From: Anaeramoeba flamelloides
Lineage: Eukaryota; Metamonada; Anaeramoebidae
Assembly (NCBI GenBank): GCA_027625915.1
Contig: JANTQA010000063.1
Coordinates: 6,839,501-6,903,500, forward strand
Direction: 5' to 3'
DNA: 64,000 nucleotides
Part shown: piece after piece, positions 55,619 to 64,000 of the stretch
Layout of the letters: each line of letters starts with the position of its first letter
Numbering within the stretch: position 1 is the first letter of the stretch
Position numbers and translations under genes: made by a program
The notes under the pieces: model-generated
Told to the model about the DNA's origin: nothing
The model's database searches: none
The model's input: the letters and a program-made list of their open reading frames with translations, nothing else

Positions 55619-56402
55619 ACAATTTCTGAGTAAAGAAGAAAAAAAGCCATCCTTTGAAATTGAGAAACAACAAAACGAAATAGATCTTGAAAAGCAATTC
55701 GGGGGTTTACTCAAACAAAAAAAGCAATCGAACCAAATCTTTGATAATAGCTCTGGATCCATTCGTACTCAAAATCATTTCAATAGAAACCAAAACAGAT
55801 GGCAGCCAAGGATCTTGTGCACTGACGAAAAAACGAAAAGTGAGCCCACTACCAATTCGATCTTGAAAAAGGATTCTGGGAGGTCCAAAAGAGCAGATAT
55901 TCGAGATCGGAAAAGTAAAATTTCGTTTACAGAATCCGGTGCTTTATCCTTTAACCAATTGAACTCCCGTGAAAAGAAAATTACTTTTACAAAATCGAAA
56001 ATCCATAACTGGGGGCTGATCACAAAAGAACCGATAACCAAAGGCGATTTTGTTGTCGAATATCTTGGCGGCCTTATAAGGCATCGAATCTGCGAAGAAA
56101 GGGAATTAGTTTACAGGCAAATGGGGATAGGCGATGATTATATGTTTGATATTGAGGATGGGCTTGTGGTCGATGCCACTATGTGTGGTGGCGATGCAAG
56201 GTTTATTAACCATTCATGTGACCCCAATTGTGAAGCCAAAATAATCGAGCACCAATCTCAATTAAAAATTGCGATATATGCCAAAAGAGATATCAAAATC
56301 GACGAAGAAATATCTTTTGACTATCAATTTTCTGAAGAAGCAGACAACGAAAAGATACCATGCTGTTGTGGCTCATCCAATTGCCGAGGTTTTTTGAATT
56401 AG
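54162..56402 (+). CDS. SET1: Set1/MLL-type histone H3K4 methyltransferase
   Basis: Set1 enzymes methylate histone H3 lysine 4 within COMPASS. The ATG at 54162 gives 746 residues; the frame upstream to 54114 has no ATG. The C-terminus aligns in order with SETD1: ALSFNQLNSREKKI (the n-SET boundary), FTKSKIHNWGL, VVEYLGGLIR, YMFDIEDGLVVDATMCGGDA, RFINHSCDPNC (about 679-689), ISFDYQF with the catalytic Tyr, and the post-SET CCCGSSNCRGFLN (about 734-746). The TAG stop follows directly, as in the family. The other 600 residues are low complexity: Gln/Lys repeats (KQKQKQK), a His/Arg patch (HRHRHQHRH, about 290-300), Lys/Arg-rich tracts and an acidic run of Asp/Glu (about 459-485). No RRM is seen, unlike fungal and animal Set1. 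A missing 5' exon could explain that, but the chromatin context also fits a short form. Confidence 0.92.
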
Positions 56403-58500
56403 TTTATGTGTGTGTATGTTTAGAAAATAGATATGCATATATATATATATATATATATGATTTGTCAAAAACTCACAGGAAAGAAGATCTTTATTTTTTT
56501 TTAAACAATTTATTTTTATTAAACTTAAATGAATATTTGTTTTTTTTTAGTTCGAATTTTTGTTTAATAATTAACATGATTATCATTATTTTTAATAAAT
56601 GTATAACAATTTACTTGTATAAATTTTCTTTTTTCGATTTTTTTTTTTGAATTTTTTAAAAACTTTTGATGTTTAATTTTGAATATGATGAATATATTTG
56701 AGCTACCAATTTAATATTTCCCATTTTTAATTGAGGTTTATTTAGAATTTTTTGTTATATTTTAAAGTGGATATTTATTCTCAAAATTTAATCAATTTGG
56801 TAGTTTCTATAATACAGTTTAATTAAAAAAAAATAACCTGATCATTATTGATCTTTGATTTTTTAAAGTATATATCATTTTTAGTAACAAAGTTTCATCA
56901 AAATTTAAAATTAGTACAAAATTCCTAATTTAAGGCTCAAAATTCAGAATCAGGGAAATAAAATGTTGAAAAAAATTCCATAAAATGTGTCTTAATTTGA
57001 GATTATTTTAGAATTTATATTTTATACAAAAAGTGTCCCTTAGAGTTGGTATAGCCCTTTTTAAAAATCTGTAAATTTTTCTTTTTGATTTTGTCTGAAG
57101 TACAACTTTTTGAAAGTTTTCTGTTTTCGTAAAAAAAAAAACAAAACAGTTGACTTCTTCCTAATCCATTCTTTACCTTGTATTTGTAGTTGAGTAATCA
57201 CTTTATTAAAATAGAAAACTTTCAAAAAGTTTAAATTCCAAGTAAAATTCACATTTTGAATATATAAAACTTCATAAAAGTTTTAATAATGCCACCCCCA
57301 TTTAAAACCGTTTCATTTGGTTTATAATTATTAATATCAATTCATTTTTTTTTGTTTGAAAATATTTAAAAAGTTGAAGTATAATATCATATACTATTCG
57401 TTTTTTTGATATTTTTGTTATTATTACCTACTGAAAAAATTTAAGATAAGGTTAAAATAACTGCCCCAGAATAATAAAATTTTAAAGTAAGTCTTGATGT
57501 TTTATTTTCTCAGTTTTTCAAAAAAATTATTTTCAGACTATCTTATGTATAGTGGCTTCAAGGTTTTAAATATATTTCTATTATTAAATATATTAAAAAA
57601 ATTAATTTGAACTAAATTTAGTTGACTAAGAAAAAAAAAAGAGATTATAATTTTGAAACCTTTCTAATTTTAGAAATATAAAACAAAAAGTTAAATAGGT
57701 GTGTTTGAAAAATTTTATTTATGTATTTTGTTCTTTTTATTTTCATAATTTTACATTTTGGTGATATTTCAGCACTAAAAGTGTATAGTTTGGTTAACTT
57801 AATAGATATTTTAGATCTAATTTGAATGTATTAATCCTCTTGGAATTTTAATTTTTAGTAAAAAAATGATTTTTGAAAAAAATTTCTCTTTATAGCATGA
57901 TTTCTACCCATTTTTTTCAATTGGTTGTGAATTTTTTGATAATTATTGAATTGTAATTTTTAAGTGGTATTTTGTACAACATTATTTTTTTTTCCTCGAT
58001 TTTATTTTTTTAGAAATGTTATATGTAGTACATTTTGGGATATTATTTCTTTTATTTTTGTTGAATTTCAACATTTTTTAAATATCTGAAACATAAAAAT
58101 CTTCAAATTTATATAGTATTTTTCGTCATAAAAACATATTATTAGATTTAAGTTATTCACAAAAGAATAATATCACTTTTCAGTGAAATCCCAGACTTTT
58201 CCTCAAAAAAAAAAAAAACAAATGTTCACAAAAAATATAATTATTAGTAAAAAGACTTTATTTGAGAAACGGGTTTTATTAAAAAAACTATAAGTACTTT
58301 GTGAAAAATTAATTTATCCGTTAATTTGTAAAATTTAGATATAAAAATTTATTATAACAAATCTTTTCCTTTCATTTTTGTAAAAATGTTTACAATTTTT
58401 TTGAAACAAATATAAAATAATTGTTTTTTTTTTTTTTTCCTACTTTTAATACACACTAAAATACAACATAGCAATGAAGAGCTGTATTTATTTATTTGAA
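56403..58500. other. Gene-poor AT-rich stretch
   Basis: It holds an (AT)n run at about 56438-56459 just past the Set1 stop. The rest is homopolymer-rich with no gene and no clear repeat. Confidence 0.55.
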
Positions 58501-58649
58501 TAATTATAAGAATTTCAGAGTTGTTTGTTCTTTGTACTCAAATAACCCACTTAAAGGAAAAATGAATATGATAAATAAATTTGTTTATGTATTTTTTTTT
58601 GATTTGGTAAGTGGGTTTTTTATAGGCTTAATATATATATCTATATATA

Positions 58650-58680
<31 letters not shown>

Positions 58681-60388
58681 CAACAATAAATAATATTTAT
58701 TAATTTTGATGCTATTTTTTTATATTTTCGAATCTTGATATACTTATAAGAGAATTACAGATACTATTTTTTTCGTTATTATACCCTAATAATGTTTTTA
58801 ATTAATAAAAATGATAATAATAATTAAATTAAATTCTCAAATACAAATTAATAAAAATCAATAAAAGACTTTTTCAAATGATTTATTTCTTAAAAATAAT
58901 TAAATTATGAAAAAAAATAAAATTTATTTGTTGAATAAAAACCTAAAAAGAGATTATTAAATATTGTGATTTTGCTTTTATCTGAGAATCATTGGTTTAT
59001 TTAAAAAAATTCTTTTTTTTTCTTTTAATTAATTATTTAAATTAAATTTTTTTAAATGTCAAATATCGATTCTCCCCCCTTATTCTAGCAATATTTTCAT
59101 CTGAAACAAAAGTTTATGTTTTTGGTTGTGATTTCTTAATTTTATTTCCCATAATTTTATCCTATTTATTTTTGCTGATCAAAAAAAAAAAAAATAAAAA
59201 CTAATTGAATAATACAATGATATATATATAACTCAATCAAAAATGTGAAATTCTTGGCAAATAATTAAATACTAAAAAAAGGGTGATCTAATTGAATTCC
59301 TAAATTAATACTTTCGAAGGTGTAAAAAAGTAAACAAATCATGAATCTCTTTTATTTAAAAATTCTTTATAAATTTCTATTCAATTGGTCAATATATGAG
59401 AATAATAGTAAATTTTCTTTATCAAAGAATTAAATAATAATATTAAAAGCTATATTTTTGAAAAATAAAAACAATTTCGGGATTATTATAAAAAAAATTC
59501 AATATTTTAAGAAAATCTAGTTAATAAAACAGAAATTTTAAGTTTTTACAACAATTCTTTAAAAAAAAAAAAAAAAAACAGAAATTCAGACAAATAATGA
59601 AAAGTAATAGCTGTCCATTCTTTAAAAAATTAAAAATAGATAAATCATTTTTCTGAAACAACAAATAAAATAAAACTTGTTTTAAAATTTTAATTTTCAT
59701 CAAAAATCCACATTTTTATATTAAATATCTCTAATCTATTAGCCTTACAAACTTAGATTTGGATTTTGAAAAAAAAAAAAAAACAGATAACAATTAGCTA
59801 TTATTAAATCAATATTAAAATTGATATTAAGTCGAAGAAAAATCGTCTAAGAGTCAGAATAACAAGTCGCCACACCAGAAATATTATAATCTTTTTTCGA
59901 ATTTTAGGGATTGTCAACCTTAAACAATAAACAAAGTTCATCTTAAATAATCAGATTACAAACAGAAATAATCGGAAATATATTCTGTGCTACTTATAAA
60001 CTTTTATAAAATAACCTTTTTAAAACATAATCTAAAGATTGAGTGGAATATCTTCAAAAAGTCATTAGAATTTTGAGATCCTATTGTTTCTGATCTTTTT
60101 TGAACTGGTCTAAAAATTATTTTTCATATATAATTTGTATTCTCATTTTCGTCAAAAAAAAAAGTTGTTATTGTCACTCTGTTTTTGAGAACCTGATTTG
60201 GCAAAAATAAAACCAAAGTTGTGTTTAAACAACTGACAGACTCTAGTAATTTTTCTGTTTTTATTTATACCCTAGATGATAAAGCATTTTCCTTGATTAT
60301 TTGCTACTAATAAATAGACTCAAGAAATAGATTATAATAAATCTTGTTGAATTAAGTGTTTGGCGCGGACACCTTTCGAAAAGTGAGA
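58501..60388. other. Gene-poor stretch with GC-richer patches
   Basis: A (TA)n run lies at about 58630-58679. Patches at 59820-59930 and 60150-60380 are richer in G and C. A minus-strand frame of 45 codons (MNFVYCLRLTIPKIRKKIII...) and a + frame of 30 codons overlap at 59820-59950; neither can be preferred. The second patch lies directly beyond the 3' end of the gene below and may be its trailer. Confidence 0.4.
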
Positions 60389-60670
60389 TCATTCTAGGGA
60401 AGCAATTGCTGCCTTAAAATTATCTAAAAAAAGAAAAACATTTGGCTTCATTCTAAATTCTTCTGTTATTTCGATTAGCCAAACAAAGCCATTTTGATAG
60501 CTACAGACTATATTTTCTTTATAAACCTTAATAGTGGCTGACAGTTCTGTGAAAGGATTTTCAAAATTGATAAATCATTAGCAAGTTATTCATGTAGTTA
60601 TGAACACATTTTAACTAAAATCTACCTTTTAAAATCCAGATTATTAAGTTGGAAGAATAACATTTTAAAT
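60389..60670 (-). CDS. Unidentified gene, last two exons
   Basis: Exon 60670-60626 is preceded by AACATTAG and followed by GTAGAT. A 79 bp intron follows. Exon 60546-60389 is preceded by TTTCACAG and ends in TGA. The exons join in phase (one base plus two) to give 67 codons: LKCYSSNLIIWILKELSAT, then IKVYKENIVCSYQNGFVWLI, EITEEFRMKPNVFLFLDNF and KAAIASLE. The alternating hydrophobic strands and a final helix look like the end of a small globular domain. I do not recognise it. The 5' exon was not found and should lie within about 300 bp of the divergent BTB gene, so the two may share a promoter region. A decayed gene is the alternative. Confidence 0.42.
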
Positions 60671-60767
60671 CTAATGTTAATTAGAATCACAAACATTGCT
60701 CTTGTATTGCTTATTGTCAATTTAATCAAAAGATTTGATTCATTTTTTTTCTTTTTTCGACTTCTTT

Positions 60768-61005
60768 AAAATAAAAACTATTCTTTTTTCTTTTCTTCTT
60801 CTTTTTTTTTTTGTCTTCTTAAAAAAAAAATAAGAAAAAAAAAACTTTGATATATTGATTTGTTAAAAATAATTCCTTAACAATTCTCAACCATTCGATC
60901 TCAACAATCAAAAAAAAAATTTAAAAACAACACTTTGTTTACAAAAATTTCAAAAAAAAAAAACCCAACAACAAGAATAAAACAAAGCTAAAAACAAAAC
61001 GTCTC
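60768..61005 (+). promoter_or_regulatory. Probable promoter and 5' leader of the BTB gene
   Basis: A CT-rich tract (60775-60822) is followed by A-rich sequence and CAACAACAAGAATAAAAC before the ATG at 61006. The layout resembles that before the CDK gene. A gene on the minus strand ends its known exons at 60670, so the tract lies between divergent genes. Confidence 0.3.
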
Positions 61006-62526
61006 ATGTCAATAACTCAAGAACAAATCTTAAAAACATTCATCAACAACCGAGAATTAGCGGATGTAAAATTCTTTGTCGGGCTATCCAAGACTGTCTT
61101 CTATGGCCACAAATTTGTTGTTGCGCTTGTGTCGCCATATTGGAAGAATTTGCTTTACTCGAAGGGGTGGGAAAAGCAGCGCACGCGTAAGCTAACGGAG
61201 CTCTACTTGCCGGATCTCAGCCCTATTATTTTCCGCTCCTTTTTACAATTTGCGTATACAAGGAAGGTAGCGATCAAAGACGACCTGGTGTTCAAATTAT
61301 GGGAGATGTCTGAAAAGTATGAGATCGACCAACTCAAGCAATATTGTGGTGAGGCCTTTAACCGAACACTCAGCAATGAGAATTGTATTAATTATTACCA
61401 ATTCTCGATCAACAGGAAATTAGAGGAATGGTCAAAAGTGTCTTTACAGTACATCGAAAAGCACTCGGATCAGATCTTGAAAAACAGTGATTGCTTTCTC
61501 GGCATGGGCATCGAAACCATCAAAAGCATTTTGCAATTGGGGCAATTGTCTGCCTTGGAAACAGACATCTTAAGATCCTTGATAAGTTGGTCAAGCCACC
61601 AGAAGAAAGTGCTGCAGCAATCGGGGAAGCAGGCAGCGACTGTCAAATCCATTTTGCAAAACTTCATGCCACTCATCCGGATCGATTTATTAGACTTCGA
61701 GGGCTTGGAATTGCTCTATGAACACGGGCTGATTGAAAAAAAGTCCATTTTCCTCAGGTGTATGAAATTGGTCAAAACACACGGCATCAAGGTGCAACCG
61801 TTTACAAGGTCTGGCCTCGGGCTGGAAGACCTAAGGATTTTGCTGCTTGTCAATTGCCGAAGGGGCGTCGAGCGCATCAACGATTTAAAAAATTCAATCA
61901 TGTCTACGGGGATCCAAAATGTCAACATCATGAATTGCGAAACACTGATACCAACCTTCGAGCAAATGTGCCAATACGACGCGATCGTCTTAAGGAACCG
62001 AAATGGCGCGCAACTGAAATCCAATATCATTCTGGGTAACGATTTGGCGAGGTACGTCGAAACTGGCAGAGGGCTGGTTGTGATCGCAATAAATACTTTA
62101 ATCAATAACGACAGCTACCGAATCAAAGGAAGAATACAGGACGAGGGGTTTATCCCGCTTCAATCGGGCGAAAGGATCGAAAAACAGGGAAACCAATTGG
62201 GCGAAATCCTTTTACCCAATCACCCAATAATGAAAGGCGTGAATACATTCAGAACGAAAACTTATGCGCATGTAATCGATACTCACAATTTAAACGATGG
62301 AACATTAATTGCCAAATGGGAAAATGGTTACCCTCTAATTTCAGAAAAAACAAAAGATGACCATGGAACAGTTGTTTGTTTAAATTTTCATCCCATTTCA
62401 ACTCACATTTCGACAGATTGCGGGAAAGCCTGGCTACAAGATTCAGACGGTGGTAAAATAATTGCCAATTCAGTTACCTATGTCGGAATGAAATATAATC
62501 AAAAAATTAATCCTCAAAAGAATTAA
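61006..62526 (+). CDS. BTB-BACK protein with a ThuA-like C-terminal domain
   Basis: BTB-BACK proteins usually dimerise and act as Cullin-3 adaptors, with the C-terminal domain choosing the substrate. The 506-residue frame is intact. BTB spans about 10-118 (LADVKFF, VFYGHKFVVALVSPYWKNLL, LPDLSPIIFRSFLQFAYT). BACK spans about 122-245 (ENCINYYQFS, LQYIEKHSDQIL, VKSILQNFMPLIRIDLL). In place of Kelch repeats, residues about 275-495 look like a ThuA-like or class-I glutamine-amidotransferase-like fold: LRILLLVNCRRGVERINDLK, YDAIVLRNRNG, RYVETGRGLVVIA, LLPNHPIMKGVNTF, WENGYPLISEK and GTVVCLNFHP. No obvious nucleophilic Cys sits at the elbow, so the domain may bind rather than catalyse. GC content is high relative to flanks. 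The domain name is by pattern; a search is needed to confirm it. Confidence 0.85.
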   Translation: MSITQEQILKTFINNRELADVKFFVGLSKTVFYGHKFVVALVSPYWKNLLYSKGWEKQRTRKLTELYLPDLSPIIFRSFLQFAYTRKVAIKDDLVFKLWEMSEKYEIDQLKQYCGEAFNRTLSNENCINYYQFSINRKLEEWSKVSLQYIEKHSDQILKNSDCFLGMGIETIKSILQLGQLSALETDILRSLISWSSHQKKVLQQSGKQAATVKSILQNFMPLIRIDLLDFEGLELLYEHGLIEKKSIFLRCMKLVKTHGIKVQPFTRSGLGLEDLRILLLVNCRRGVERINDLKNSIMSTGIQNVNIMNCETLIPTFEQMCQYDAIVLRNRNGAQLKSNIILGNDLARYVETGRGLVVIAINTLINNDSYRIKGRIQDEGFIPLQSGERIEKQGNQLGEILLPNHPIMKGVNTFRTKTYAHVIDTHNLNDGTLIAKWENGYPLISEKTKDDHGTVVCLNFHPISTHISTDCGKAWLQDSDGGKIIANSVTYVGMKYNQKINPQKN

Positions 62527-63018
62527 GATTGATTTTTTATTTTTAAATTTATTTATATAGATACACAAACATACACACGTACGCACAAACACGCACACAC
62601 ACACTCTCACATACATACATAAACATATCATTTGAATTTTCTTTGATTATTTCTTTAAATTTCAATTTCTTTCAATTATTTTAAAAATATATATGTCTAT
62701 GCTTAACTATGTGCAATAAAAAATAAAAAAAAATTTCTATTTTAAAAAATATTTTTCTGATAAAACAAAAAATTAATTTTTTTTTAGATCTCGTTCCTAT
62801 TTTTTGATATTTGATAGAGTTTTTCTTTGATTTTTTTGAGAAAAATTATCAAAAAAAGAAAATCAAAAAAATTTTGGAAACGAATTAATCTTGTGGGTTT
62901 TATGAAAAGACAGATTATATGATCTACGACTTTATTTAAAATTGATATAAAAAAATTATTACATTGGATTATGTGAACCATTTCTGAAAATTCAAAAAAA
63001 TAATAATTAATTCAAACA
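62527..63018. other. BTB gene 3' flank
   Basis: A degenerate (CA)n/(ACAT)n stretch lies at about 62560-62625, followed by AT-rich sequence. No gene is seen. Confidence 0.55.
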
Positions 63019-63310
63019 TAAAATAATTTCCAGTAAAAGAGACCTGGTGGTAAGGAGAGAATTACATGTGTTTAAAAGGTTTGAATAGAATATAAGAAGA
63101 AAAACAATTTATTTAGAAATTTTCAAAATTGAAATCATTTTTTCACAATTTAGTATGTTTTTTTTCATTTTTTTTTTGACTGATAATTCTTTTGTAATTT
63201 TTTTTTATTGAAAGATTAATTGCCAAGTTAAAAGTGATATTCTAATGTTATTGAATGAGTGGAAATGTTTGTTGAGAAATTTTATTCATTCTCTTGTAAT
63301 TTTCGTTGAT
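63019..63310 (-). repeat. TIR element, family A, copy 5 (partial, inverted)
   Basis: The terminus is degraded (ccagtaaaagagacctggtg). The run tttcaaaattgaaatcattt and the following T-rich block match copy 3. The distal half is missing. Confidence 0.55.
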
Positions 63311-64000
63311 CTTCAATAGAAGATCAAAATTATTATTATTGTATTTTCTCTTTGGTTATAAAAAAGAAAAAGGGTTTTGAATTTTTATGAAAATATAAGG
63401 TATTTCCCACAAAGTGTTGTATTTTTTTTTTTACAATTTATAAAAAATCATCTTTGTTAATGAAAGTATTCATTAATTGACATTACTAAATTAGGTTTAA
63501 TATTATAACTGATTCGAATAAATGGCTAAGGTATTTATTTCAAAATATTTTTGGAATATTTTCAAAAAATTATAAAAAAAAAATATAACTGTTCTTTGGT
63601 GAAAACAATGTTCACCAATTTCAATAAAAACAGGAAATATGGAAAGGGTACAACCAATTTTTTAAATAATAAAATGTATTTATATGTTTTCAATTCTTTT
63701 TGAAATTTTGTTAAGATTAAACAAGTTATGTAAACGTTTTATCTAATCAACAAGAAAATAATAAACACTAATTTTAACACCGAAAAAATATCAGATAAAA
63801 TTTAGATCAGAAAATTTAATATCTTTTATTTATCTAATAAAATAATAAGAAACAAATTGATTTTTTATCAAGAATTTATAAATTGTGGATAATTATTTTG
63901 GATGTTAAAATACTTTTTTGAAGATTTAATTTAAAAGATATATTTTAAAATAAATTTGCCCCTCTTTATTGGAAATGGTAAATAGATTGGCTAAATTTAT
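63311..64000. other. Gene-poor AT-rich end of window
   Basis: Part of 63580-63960 resembles 25990-26390 (gaaatatggaaagggtacaa with aaaatatggttatgcacaaa; then aaatgtatttatatgttttc), so another dispersed repeat probably runs off the edge. No gene is seen. Confidence 0.4.

Noticed and set aside
61470-62105. Several frames on both strands inside the BTB gene
   Set aside because: Shadows of a single clear coding frame.
1-64000. tRNA, rRNA and CRISPR
   Set aside because: No cloverleaf with intact arms, no conserved rRNA block and no regularly spaced repeat array was seen by eye; an automated tRNA scan was not possible.

Overview
The window is nuclear DNA of an AT-rich eukaryote, most likely a protist. 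Gene bodies carry introns with GT..AG ends. The proteins are eukaryotic: Vps33, a Set1-type methyltransferase, an SGF29-type Tudor protein, a CDK9/CDK12-like kinase, an alpha-kinase and a BTB-BACK protein. TAA and TAG act as stops; the TAG directly follows the conserved end of the post-SET motif. Alpha-kinases, BTB proteins joined to a ThuA-like domain, and Asn/Lys/Gln-rich tracts recall free-living amoeboid protists. Anaeramoeba is one candidate, but that is inference and no marker gene here settles it.

Layout. 1-8244: AT-rich and full of decayed repeats, with exon-like islands at 4214-4432 and 7750-7866. 8245-10209: Vps33 (-), with a short-exon gene just upstream on the same strand (10306-11752). 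13600-14592: an orphan protein (-). 14593-21535: repeats only, including two 0.55-0.6 kb elements facing each other. 21536-21679: a possible small protein. 22220-24025: an alpha-kinase with a repetitive charged tail (-). 27675-29455: a small gene (+) predicted from four phase-compatible exons. 29456-36800: repeats, including three inverted-repeat families and one element nested in another. 37610-39543: a two-exon CTD-kinase-like CDK (+). 41613-51229: an SGF29-like gene (-) whose two exons lie either side of an 8.8 kb intron that contains a LINE. 54162-56402: Set1-like methyltransferase (+). 60389-60670: the 3' end of an unidentified gene (-). 61006-62526: BTB-BACK-ThuA-like protein (+).

How the genes fit together. 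Three of the recognisable genes act in transcription. Set1 methylates H3K4. SGF29 is the SAGA subunit that reads H3K4me2/3. CDK9/CDK12 kinases phosphorylate the RNA polymerase II tail. The Set1-like and SGF29-like genes are head to head, about 2.9 kb apart. Vps33 belongs to the HOPS/CORVET tethering complexes and the BTB protein is probably a Cullin-3 adaptor.

Much of the rest is dispersed, diverged repeat. At least nine families recur within this one window, most with terminal inverted repeats. I saw no rRNA gene, tRNA gene or CRISPR array. A scan of long ORFs misses the short exons of this genome, so several low-confidence entries are exon predictions from splice signals and reading phase. 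By-eye calibration showed that AT-rich sequence can give protein-like translations by chance, and the confidences reflect that.
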